A stretch of DNA of 5,465 nucleotides. It comes from Rhodospirillales bacterium. GTDB lineage: Bacteria > Pseudomonadota > Alphaproteobacteria > SMXQ01. The position numbers were made by a program, and so were the translations under genes. Below the pieces are notes generated by a model. That model saw nothing but the letters and a program-made list of their open reading frames with translations, was not told where the DNA came from and did no database searches. Within the stretch, counting starts at the first letter, position 1. Each line of letters begins with the position of its first letter. The stretch covers positions 1 to 5,465 of the forward strand of contig JAHEKA010000191.1 of the NCBI GenBank assembly GCA_024638585.1, in the 5' to 3' direction. Of the stretch, positions 1 through 5,465 are shown one piece after another.

Positions 1-736
1 GCGTGGTACGCCCGAAATGCGTGATCAGGTCCTGCGGCGAGCCGGTTCGCACAATGCGCCCTGCCTTCATGATCATGACGTTGGAGCACATGCGTTCGAC
101 CTCGGTCATGTTGTGTGAGGCCAGCAGGATGGTAGCCTTCTCCCGCGTCTTGTATTCGGTCAGGTAGGTGCGGATGCGGTCCGCCGTGTCGGGGTCGAGC
201 GAAGCGGTGGGCTCGTCGAGGAACAGCACCTCGGGCCGGTTGATCAGTGCCTTGGCGAGCGCCATGCGCGAGCGTTGGCCTGACGACAGCGCACCCGAAG
301 GCCGGCGGAGAAGCGGGCCCAGGTCGAGCTCTTCGCTCAATTCCTCGATCCGGCCGGGGATATCGCCGATGCCGTACAGGCGGCCGAACACCTTGAGGTT
401 CTCCTCCACGGTGAGGCGCCTGGGCAGATCGATATAGGGCGAGGACAGGTTGATGCGGCCAAGCACCCGGTAACGGTGGCGCCGCATGTCCTCGCCCAGC
501 ACCGTGATCGAACCCGAATCGGGAATCAACAGACCAATCAGCATGGAAATGGTGGTCGTCTTGCCGGCACCGTTGGCGCCGAGCAGGGCGGCCGTTTCGC
601 CTGGGGCGACGGAAAAGCCGATGCCGTCGACCGCCCGCACGGCGCCGTAGCTTTTGGTCAGCCCGCGCACATCGATGGAGGGCGCGGGCGTCTTCAGGGA
701 GGGGGGCTTGGCATCCCCCGATGATTGATCGTCCAT
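1..736 (-). CDS. ABC-2-type transporter ATP-binding protein (partial, C-terminus beyond left edge)
   Basis: This is the cytoplasmic ATPase subunit of an ABC transporter, which drives transport through a separate membrane subunit not seen here. 245 residues lie in the window. Walker A is GANGAGKT at 53-60, the signature LSSGQ at 150-154, Walker B VLFLDE at 170-175, the D-loop SLD at 179-181 and the H-loop histidine is His208. The order, spacing and 'LTVEENL' after the Q-loop fit the ABC-2 exporter/DrrA-like class (family knowledge). The Q-loop is odd: the usual glutamine aligns with Pro100 in INLSSP (95-100). A hydrophilic 20-residue N-terminal extension precedes the nucleotide-binding domain. 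The ATG at 736 has no Shine-Dalgarno sequence; the bases before it are C-rich. An AAGGAAAGG at 773-781 is 36 bases too far away, and a leaderless start is plausible. The substrate cannot be told. The gene is divergent from the oxidoreductase gene. Family call is very secure; exporter class is likely. Confidence 0.93.
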   Translation of the reverse strand, partial: MDDQSSGDAKPPSLKTPAPSIDVRGLTKSYGAVRAVDGIGFSVAPGETAALLGANGAGKTTTISMLIGLLIPDSGSITVLGEDMRRHRYRVLGRINLSSPYIDLPRRLTVEENLKVFGRLYGIGDIPGRIEELSEELDLGPLLRRPSGALSSGQRSRMALAKALINRPEVLFLDEPTASLDPDTADRIRTYLTEYKTREKATILLASHNMTEVERMCSNVMIMKAGRIVRTGSPQDLITHFGRTT

Positions 737-742
737 GAGGGG

Positions 743-771
743 GATATCGGACGTGGCGCGGCCCGCGTCAA
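743..771 (-). promoter_or_regulatory. Candidate promoter of the ABC ATPase gene, predicted leaderless
   Basis: Read leftward, TTGACG (771 to 766, five of six matches to the sigma-70 -35 consensus) is followed after 17 bases by GATATC (748 to 743, three of six matches to the -10 consensus). The -10 ends six bases before the A of the ABC gene's ATG at 736, so the expected transcription start falls on or beside the start codon. This agrees with the lack of a ribosome binding site there. The -10 match is weak, so this is a suggestion from spacing and context only. Confidence 0.35.
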
Positions 772-819
772 TCCTTTCCTTGAGGCCTACGGCCGCCCGA
801 TATGCCGCCGCTGCCCGCC

Positions 820-848
820 TTGGCCGTCCCCGGCACGTGGGATATAAG
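820..848 (+). promoter_or_regulatory. Candidate sigma-70-type promoter of the oxidoreductase gene
   Basis: TTGGCC (820-825, four of six matches to the -35 consensus) and TATAAG (843-848, five of six matches to the -10 consensus) are separated by exactly 17 bases. Transcription would start near 855, giving a 5' leader of about 47 bases that ends in the GGAGG at 889-893. It does not overlap the divergent candidate at 743-771. The 48 bases between the two -35 boxes could hold a regulator site, but I see no convincing operator palindrome there, only a short GGCC-N3-GGCC at 784-794. Confidence 0.45.
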
Positions 849-901
849 GTTGGCCACGAAAAAAGTGCGCGCTCGCGCGCCGAAAGCCGGAGGACCCCGC
901 C

Positions 902-2008
902 ATGGCCGCTGCCGATGTTTCTGCGTCCAACATCCCCGCACTGTTCACGCCTTTTCGCTTGCGCGGCATGGATCTCATCAACCGGGTCGTGGTCTCCCCC
1001 ATGTGCATGTACTCGTCCGATGACGGGACGGTCAGCGATTTCCAGCTGGTGCATCTCGGCTCCCGGGCGATGGGAGGTGCCGGACTGGTCATCACGGAAA
1101 TGACCAATGTCCATCGCGATGGGCGGATTTCCCCGGCCTGCGCCGGCATGTACAAGCCGGAACACGCCACGGCCTGGAAGCGTGTGGTGGATTTCGTCCA
1201 CGATCAGTCGGAGGCCAAGATTGCCATCCAGCTGGCCCATGCCGGGCGCAAGGGCGCGATTCCCCGCGCCTGGGAACGGGCCAAGGGCACGCTCGGTGAT
1301 GAAGCCTGGGAAATCGTCGGTCCCAGCGCCATCCCGTTTTCCGAAACCAGCGCCACGCCGCGGGAGATGACGGTCGCGGAGATCGCCGACATGGTGGAGC
1401 GCTTCGCCCAGGGCGCGCGTTGGTCGGAGGAGGCGGGCTTCGACATGATCGAGTTCCACATGGGCCACGGTTACCTGTTGTCGTCCTTCATGTCGCCGCT
1501 CGCCAATCAACGGGATGACGACTATGGCGGGGACCTCACGCGCCGCATGCGCTTTCCGCTGGAGGTGGTCGAGGCGGTCCGCGCCGTCTGGCCGGAGGAC
1601 AAGCCGATCTCCGCCCGCATTTCCGCCGTCGACTGGGAGGAAGGCGGTAACAAGATCGAGGACAGCATCGAAATATCGCGGATGCTGCTGGACGCAGGTG
1701 TCGATATCATCGACGTGTCCACCGGCGCGATAACCGGCGCCGGCCGGCCGACCGCGACGGGGCTGTTCCAGACGCCGTTCTCGGAAGCCATCCGCAAAGC
1801 CACCGGGAAGCCAACTATGACGGTCGGCAACATCCGCACGGCCGAAGACGCCAACGGGGTGATCGCCGATGGCCGCGCCGACCTCTGTGCCATGGCCAAG
1901 TGGGAGCTTTACGATCCCTATTTCCCCCGTCACGCGGCGGTGGAACTGGGCTACGAGATGCCCTGGCCGAACCAGTACAAGCAGGTCGAACGCATGCTCA
2001 AGGGATAA
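902..2008 (+). CDS. NADH:flavin oxidoreductase, Old Yellow Enzyme family (YqjM-like class)
   Basis: A complete 368-residue FMN-dependent TIM-barrel oxidoreductase, cytoplasmic (no signal peptide). The family uses NAD(P)H to reduce activated C=C bonds. Visible landmarks are the N-terminal LFTPFRLRGMDLINRVVVSP (14-33), MCMYS with Cys35 and Tyr37 as in YqjM/thermophilic-type OYEs, IQLAHAGRK (109-117) for flavin contact, the His186/His189 substrate pair in FHMGHGYL, LSPL-type MSPLANQRDDDYGG (197-210), and Arg239 in the SARISA strand. The phosphate-binding GR motif near the C-terminus is replaced by Ala332-Lys333. From memory, the overall pattern (HLGSRAMGGAGLV, AWKRVVDFVH, W-rich insert at 124-136) is closest to the C-terminal reductase half of bifunctional aminobenzoyl-CoA/salicylyl-CoA monooxygenase-reductases, here free-standing. 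The ATG is supported by GGAGG at 889-893, eight bases upstream. The physiological substrate is unknown. It converges on the aconitase gene. Confidence 0.95.
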   Translation: MAAADVSASNIPALFTPFRLRGMDLINRVVVSPMCMYSSDDGTVSDFQLVHLGSRAMGGAGLVITEMTNVHRDGRISPACAGMYKPEHATAWKRVVDFVHDQSEAKIAIQLAHAGRKGAIPRAWERAKGTLGDEAWEIVGPSAIPFSETSATPREMTVAEIADMVERFAQGARWSEEAGFDMIEFHMGHGYLLSSFMSPLANQRDDDYGGDLTRRMRFPLEVVEAVRAVWPEDKPISARISAVDWEEGGNKIEDSIEISRMLLDAGVDIIDVSTGAITGAGRPTATGLFQTPFSEAIRKATGKPTMTVGNIRTAEDANGVIADGRADLCAMAKWELYDPYFPRHAAVELGYEMPWPNQYKQVERMLKG

Positions 2009-2020
2009 AGCGCGGTGTTA

Positions 2021-2036
2021 CAGGGGGCGCGCCCTG
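2021..2036. terminator. GC hairpin in the convergent gap, possible weak bidirectional terminator
   Basis: The 35-base gap between the two converging stop codons (2009-2043) contains CAGGG (2021-2025), a six-base GC loop and CCCTG (2032-2036). An alternative fold uses the perfect palindrome GGGCGCGCCC at 2025-2034. The position suits a shared terminator, but there is no real T-run on either strand (only CTTTG on the plus strand), so a classical rho-independent terminator is not established. Confidence 0.35.
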
Positions 2037-2043
2037 CCTTTGC

Positions 2044-4029
2044 CTACGCCGCATCGGCGCCGGCGCCGCCGGGATCCTGAAGCCGTGCCTTGAACCAGTT
2101 GACCAGCCCCCCGTCCAGGAAAATCTCCACCTGGCGCTCGGACATGTTGTGGGTCGCCGCGATCTCGAGCCCCTTACCCGGCACCGAGACGACGATGTTC
2201 CGCCCCTTCGCCACTGCCTCGTGGATTTCGGCGACCGCGAGCGTATCGCCGGCCTCGATCGCGTCATAATCGCTTTCGTCATCGAAGGTGAGCGGCAATA
2301 CCCCGGCATTGACCAGATTCTGTTCGTGGATGCGGGCAAAGGATTTGACCAGCACCAGGCGCAGGCCCAGCCATTGCGGCGCCAGCGCCGCGTGTTCCCG
2401 GCTTGACCCCTGGCCGTAGTTGAGCCCCCCCACCAGTGCGTGGCCGGTGATGTCCCGGGTCTCCTTGGCGCGTGCGACATAGGTCTCGTCCAGCCGGCGG
2501 AAGGAAAACTCGGCGATGCGCTGGACGTTGGCGCGGTACGGCATCACCTCGGCCCCCGCCGGGTTGATTGTGTCGGTGGAGACGTTGTCTTCCATCTTCA
2601 ACAGCACCGGTGCCTCGATGGCGTCGGCGGGGGGATCGATCGGCGGCAGGGCGGCGATGTTGGGGCCATAGGCAATCTCGATGGTCCGCGCTTCGGCGGC
2701 CGGCGGCGGCGGAATGAGAAGATCGCGGAGATCAACGCCGATGGTCGCCATCGCCGGGCGCGGGTAATCCATGCCGAGCTCGCGCGGATCGGTGATCTTG
2801 CCGGTCAGTGCCGCGGCGGTGGCGGTTTCCGGGCTGCAGAGATACACCCGGTCATCGGCATTGCCCGACCGCCCCGGAAAATTGCGCGGCACCGTGCGCA
2901 GGCTGTTCTTGCCCGAGGCCGGGGCCTGGCCCATGCCCATGCAACCGTTGCAGCCCGCTTGATGCAGCCTGCCGCCGGCCTGGATCAGGTCGGTCAGCGC
3001 GCCGGAACGCATCAGGTCCATGAGCACCTGGCGGGTCGAGGGATTGATGTCGAAGGAGACGTCCGGATTCACTTGGGACCCCGCGACCATGGCCGCGGGC
3101 ACCGCGAAGTCGCGGTATCCGGGGTTGGCGGAAGAACCGATATAGGCCTGATAGACGGGCTCGCCGGCCACGTCGCGCACCGGCACGACGTTATCGGGGC
3201 TGCCCGGGGTCGCGATCAGGGGCTCCAGCCGGGACAGATCGATTTCATCTTCCAGATCGTAGGTGCAGCCCTCATCGGCTGAGATGGCTTCGAAGGCGTC
3301 CGCCCGCCCGTGATAGGCGAGGAAATCCTTGACCGCCTCATCGGCGGGGAAGACCGACGTGGTGGCCCCCAATTCGGTGCCCATATTGCAGATCACGTGG
3401 CGGTCCATGGCGGAAAGGCAAGCGATGCCCGGCCCGTAGTATTCGATGACGCGCCCCACCCCGCCCTTGACCGAATGGCGGCGCAGCATCTCCAGGATCA
3501 CGTCCTTGGCGCTGACCCAGTCGGGTAGGCTGCCGGTGAGTTTCACGCCCATCACCTGCGGCATGCGGATGGAAAGAGGGTCGCCGGCCAGCACCGTCGC
3601 CACCTCGACGCTGCCGGCGCCGATCGCCAGCATGCCGAGCGACCCGGCGGCCGGGGTATGGGAATCGCAGCCCACCAGGAATCGCCCCGGCACCCCGAGC
3701 CGCTCCATGTGGACGGGGTGCGAAATACCGTTGCCCGGACGTGAGAAATGGACCCCGAAACGGCGCGCGGCACTTTGCAGAAACAGGTGATCGTCGGGAT
3801 TCTTGAAGTCGGCCTGGATCAGGTTGTGATCGATATATTGGGCAGCCAGGTCCACCTTGATGCGATCGAGCCCCATGGCGTCCAGCGCCAGCATGGTCAG
3901 CGTCGATGTTGCATCCTGAAGCAGCACCTGATCGGCCTTGAGCCGCACTTCCGCGCCGGGAGTCATCTCGCCGTCGGCACGGACACGATTGATCAGTTTG
4001 CGAGTCAGGTTTGCCGGGGCCTCGGCCAT
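2044..4029 (-). CDS. Aconitate hydratase, short 'Aquifex-type' aconitase
   Basis: A complete 661-residue cytoplasmic enzyme of the aconitase superfamily, expected to interconvert citrate and isocitrate through cis-aconitate. It is much shorter than AcnA or AcnB (about 860-930 residues) and fits the putative Aquifex-type aconitase group (TIGR01342), assigned by homology. The catalytic region spans about 1-440: IDHN (66-69), CDSHT (121-125), MGTELGATTSVFPAD (216-230), IGSSANPGYRDFA (297-309), AGCNGCMGMGQAP (358-370, Cys360 and Cys363), and VPRNFPGRSG (380-389). A proline-rich linker (about 438-470, with PPPP at 440-443) leads to the swivel domain with DNVSTDTINPAG (481-492) and the substrate-binding YGQGSSREHAAL (538-549). 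The usual cluster Cys of IGSCTN is Ser300 here, while an extra Cys121 lies beside DSHT. The ATG is supported by AGGAG at 4036-4040, six bases upstream. Superfamily membership is certain; citrate as the true substrate is likely but unproven. Confidence 0.93.
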   Translation of the reverse strand: MAEAPANLTRKLINRVRADGEMTPGAEVRLKADQVLLQDATSTLTMLALDAMGLDRIKVDLAAQYIDHNLIQADFKNPDDHLFLQSAARRFGVHFSRPGNGISHPVHMERLGVPGRFLVGCDSHTPAAGSLGMLAIGAGSVEVATVLAGDPLSIRMPQVMGVKLTGSLPDWVSAKDVILEMLRRHSVKGGVGRVIEYYGPGIACLSAMDRHVICNMGTELGATTSVFPADEAVKDFLAYHGRADAFEAISADEGCTYDLEDEIDLSRLEPLIATPGSPDNVVPVRDVAGEPVYQAYIGSSANPGYRDFAVPAAMVAGSQVNPDVSFDINPSTRQVLMDLMRSGALTDLIQAGGRLHQAGCNGCMGMGQAPASGKNSLRTVPRNFPGRSGNADDRVYLCSPETATAAALTGKITDPRELGMDYPRPAMATIGVDLRDLLIPPPPAAEARTIEIAYGPNIAALPPIDPPADAIEAPVLLKMEDNVSTDTINPAGAEVMPYRANVQRIAEFSFRRLDETYVARAKETRDITGHALVGGLNYGQGSSREHAALAPQWLGLRLVLVKSFARIHEQNLVNAGVLPLTFDDESDYDAIEAGDTLAVAEIHEAVAKGRNIVVSVPGKGLEIAATHNMSERQVEIFLDGGLVNWFKARLQDPGGAGADAA

Positions 4030-4066
4030 CAGGGACTCCTGTGTTTGTTGATTATCCCGGCTCCTT

Positions 4067-4094
4067 TTTATCGCCCGCGGTGGGGCGGCGCCAA
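4067..4094 (-). promoter_or_regulatory. Weak candidate promoter for the aconitase gene
   Basis: Read leftward, TTGGCG (4094 to 4089, three of six matches to -35) is followed after 16 bases by GATAAA (4072 to 4067, four of six matches to -10), inside a run of A residues. Transcription would start near 4060, leaving a leader of about 30 bases before the aconitase ATG that includes its AGGAG. A second -10-like GATAAT (4056 to 4051) lacks a matching -35. Evidence is consensus match and position only. Confidence 0.25.
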
Positions 4095-4111
4095 GTCCTG
4101 TTTCCCTCCAG

Positions 4112-4207
4112 TCATCGAGGTTGGAGGACGTTAGGCCGCGCCGTCTTGAAGCCGGCCAGCCACAGCGGGGCGCCCAAGCTGGGATATTTTTCGAAAAACG
4201 CGTTCAT
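4112..4207 (-). CDS. Possible 31-residue small protein or gene remnant upstream of aconitase
   Basis: An ATG at 4207 opens a frame of 31 codons ending in TGA at 4112-4114. GGAGG lies two bases before the ATG, which is closer than ideal. The peptide starts MNAFFEKYPSLGAPLWLAGF and ends in KTARP then NVLQPR. Codons 8-23 all end in G or C, as expected for a real gene in this genome, while the last few and the bases upstream do not. The frame stays open upstream to a TGA at 4259-4261, so a GTG start further up or a decayed longer gene is also possible. No signal peptide or clear membrane helix is seen. It lies 82 bases before the aconitase gene and 94 after the transporter stop, on the same strand. 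I do not recognise the sequence; function unknown. It may be a leader peptide, a small protein, a 3' remnant or chance. Confidence 0.35.
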   Translation of the reverse strand: MNAFFEKYPSLGAPLWLAGFKTARPNVLQPR

Positions 4208-4301
4208 TCCCTCCGGGCCAAGCACACGGGGCGCCTGCTCTTGGTCGGTGTTACCAAATCAAAGGTCGCGTGAAGCCGCGTCCGATCCTTTGGTCCCTTT
4301 G

Positions 4302-5465
4302 CTAAGCCTCAGCCCGCGCTTTGAGGCCCCTCGGAATCCAGAGGCGTTCGGCCAACTCGAACCCTCCTTGAACCGCGAGCGCAAGAAGCGCCGCAGGGAC
4401 CGCGCCCTCCAGAATGAGACCGGTATCGTCGAGCCGGATGCCGGTCAGGATCGGCTGGCCGTAGCCGCCGGCGCCGATCAACGCCCCCAGGGTCGCGGTT
4501 CCGACGTTGATCACGGCCGCGGTCTTGATGCCGGCCAGGATCACGGGCGCCGCGAGCGGCAGCTCGATGCGGAGCAGCCGATCGCCGCCGCTCAATCCCA
4601 ACGCCAGGGCCGATTGGCGCAGCGGCGTGCCGATCCCCGCCAGACCGGCATGGGTGTTGCGGATGATCGGCAACAAGCTGTAGAGGAACAGCGCCACCAC
4701 GGCGGGCGGCCCGCCGATGCCCAGCAGGGGGATCATGAAGACCAACAATGCCAGGGCCGGCAGGGTCTGGATCATGCCGGCGGCCCCCAGGATAAACCGG
4801 CCCGCGCCCGGGCGGTGGAAGGCCAGGATGCCGAGGGGAATCGCGACGGCGATCGCCGCCCCCAGGCTGATCATCACCAGGATCAGGTGTTCCGCCGTCC
4901 TCTGGCGAAGCCGTGCCCAGATCGAGGCCTCCGTGACCTCGACGTCGAGCCCCAGGCGGACGTTCAGGAAACCGGCGGCGGCCGCGGATTCGCTTTGCCC
5001 CTTCAGCTTTACCGCCGTGTTGAGCCGCGCCATGGCGATTTCGTCGATCCGGCCTCCAAGCCGCTCCAGCGCCCGCACGGCGGCGGGTGCCCGGGCCTGC
5101 AAATCCGCCCGGTAAAGGAATACGGCGTCATAGGCAGGGAAATGGCCGAGGTCATCGCCCAGCACCCTGAGCCCGTAATAGGCGATCTCGGCATCGGTGG
5201 AATATAGGTCCATGACGTCGATATCGCCGGCCGTCAGGCCGCGGTAGCCGAGGTCGTGATCGAGCCCCCGCACGTCCGCCTGGGGCAAGCCGTAACGGCG
5301 TTTCAACGCGGGCCAGCCATCGGCCCGGTTCATGAACTCGTTGCCGAAACCGAATTTCAAGGCCGGGTGCCTGAGCAGGTCCGAGATCCGCGCGATCCCG
5401 AGGGCGGCCGCACGGGCCTCGGCCATGCCCAATGCATAGGTGTTGTTGAAACCAAGCGCTGGGCT
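4302..5465 (-). CDS. Osmoprotectant-type ABC transporter, fused substrate-binding protein and permease (partial, N-terminus beyond right edge)
   Basis: An uptake component of a glycine-betaine/choline/carnitine-class importer. The window holds the last 387 residues. The first ~180 are the end of an OpuAC/YehZ-type binding domain, which acts outside the membrane: GFNNTYAL (5-12), GNEFMNRADGW (about 41-51), then IDVMDLYSTDAEI (82-94) and LGDDLGHFPAYDAVFLYR (102-119). The rest is a binding-protein-dependent permease domain with about five hydrophobic segments starting near 194. It carries an EAA-like loop, ALALGLSGGDRLLRIELPLA (about 286-305), that docks on the ATPase, and LGALIGAGGYGQPI (about 326-339). 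The domain order, binding protein then permease, is the reverse of Lactococcus OpuABC. Family-typical residues (GFNNTYA) lie upstream of the in-frame TTG at 5432, so that is not the start. The ATPase subunit is not in the window. Family call is secure; the exact ligand is not known. Confidence 0.9.
   Translation of the reverse strand, partial: SPALGFNNTYALGMAEARAAALGIARISDLLRHPALKFGFGNEFMNRADGWPALKRRYGLPQADVRGLDHDLGYRGLTAGDIDVMDLYSTDAEIAYYGLRVLGDDLGHFPAYDAVFLYRADLQARAPAAVRALERLGGRIDEIAMARLNTAVKLKGQSESAAAAGFLNVRLGLDVEVTEASIWARLRQRTAEHLILVMISLGAAIAVAIPLGILAFHRPGAGRFILGAAGMIQTLPALALLVFMIPLLGIGGPPAVVALFLYSLLPIIRNTHAGLAGIGTPLRQSALALGLSGGDRLLRIELPLAAPVILAGIKTAAVINVGTATLGALIGAGGYGQPILTGIRLDDTGLILEGAVPAALLALAVQGGFELAERLWIPRGLKARAEA

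Larger units (their letters stand above)
4030..4301. other. Intergenic region between the transporter gene and the aconitase gene
   Basis: This is a 272-base stretch with no long gene. On the minus strand it holds a possible 31-codon ORF (4112-4207), a weak promoter candidate (4067-4094) and the aconitase ribosome binding site (4036-4040). A perfect 12-base palindrome TTTTTCGAAAAA lies at 4187-4198, within the small ORF, and is AT-rich in an otherwise GC-rich area. I see no T-tract terminator after the transporter stop and no recognised riboswitch or Fur-like box. Confidence 0.6.

Noticed and set aside
168..437. Plus-strand frame of 89 codons opposite the ABC ATPase
   Set aside because: Ser/Arg-rich shadow frame over perfectly placed ABC motifs on the minus strand.
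2013..2021. CGGTGTTAC repeated at 4246-4254, flanking the aconitase gene
   Set aside because: A shared nine-base word is expected many times by chance in a window of this size, and the flanks do not match.
2440..3282. Long open frame (280 codons) on the plus strand, antisense to the aconitase gene
   Set aside because: It lies wholly inside a well-supported gene, has Gly/Arg/His-rich composition typical of an antisense frame in G+C-rich DNA, and shows no recognisable domain.
4051..4056. GATAAT (minus strand) as the -10 box of an aconitase promoter
   Set aside because: Good -10 match, but no acceptable -35 element 16-18 bases upstream.
4187..4198. Perfect palindrome TTTTTCGAAAAA as a regulator operator
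   Set aside because: It falls inside the small ORF (codons for Phe-Phe-Glu-Lys), has no second copy in the window and matches no operator I can name; kept only as part of the intergenic description.
4265..4290. Possible terminator after the transporter stop
   Set aside because: Only a four-pair CGCG stem with a six-base loop and no T-tract on the minus strand; too weak to call.
4011..5207. Long open frame (398 codons) on the plus strand, antisense to the transporter gene and the aconitase leader
   Set aside because: Low-complexity Arg/Gln/Asp/Gly-rich translation with no domain, running across two minus-strand features; a by-product of codon bias in the opposite strand.
5430..5432. In-frame TTG that could be read as the start of the transporter protein
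   Set aside because: The frame continues to the window edge, and the residues upstream (GFNNTYA) are typical of osmoprotectant-binding domains, so the gene is truncated by the window rather than starting here.

Overview
The window is a G+C-rich bacterial chromosomal segment, densely packed with genes. Strong purine-rich ribosome binding sites, GC-rich third codon positions and the relatives each protein calls to mind point to a proteobacterium, most likely an alphaproteobacterium of the Rhodospirillales type. That assignment is inference; no rRNA or taxonomic marker is present. No tRNA, rRNA, CRISPR array, insertion sequence or phage gene was seen.

Layout from left to right. (1) Positions 1-736, minus strand: the N-terminal 245 residues of an ABC-2-type (exporter class) ATP-binding protein, cut by the left edge. 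(2) Positions 737-901: a divergent intergenic region with one candidate promoter per direction. The leftward one would start transcription at or next to the ABC start codon, giving a leaderless message. (3) Positions 902-2008, plus strand: a complete Old Yellow Enzyme-family flavin oxidoreductase of 368 residues. It resembles the reductase half of the bifunctional aminobenzoyl-CoA/salicylyl-CoA monooxygenase-reductases. (4) Positions 2009-2043: a 35-base convergent gap with a GC hairpin. (5) Positions 2044-4029, minus strand: a complete 661-residue aconitase of the short 'Aquifex type'. It has only two of the three classical cluster cysteines at their usual places. (6) Positions 4030-4301: a 272-base gap upstream of the aconitase. 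It holds a possible 31-codon small gene with its own Shine-Dalgarno sequence and a weak promoter candidate. (7) Positions 4302-5465, minus strand: an osmoprotectant-type ABC transporter protein in which a substrate-binding domain precedes the permease domain on one chain. It is cut by the right edge.

The genes do not form one obvious pathway. The aconitase is a citrate/isocitrate (or related acid) isomerase, the OYE protein a flavin ene-reductase-like enzyme, and the two ABC proteins belong to two unrelated transporters, an exporter and a compatible-solute importer. The minus-strand order transporter, small ORF, aconitase would allow co-transcription, but the gaps (94 and 82 bases) do not require it. 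I do not see a clear new multi-gene system. The points most worth a second look are the altered cluster ligand in the aconitase, the small ORF before it, the changed FMN-phosphate motif in the OYE protein, the Q-loop lacking glutamine in the ABC ATPase, and the domain order of the transporter fusion.
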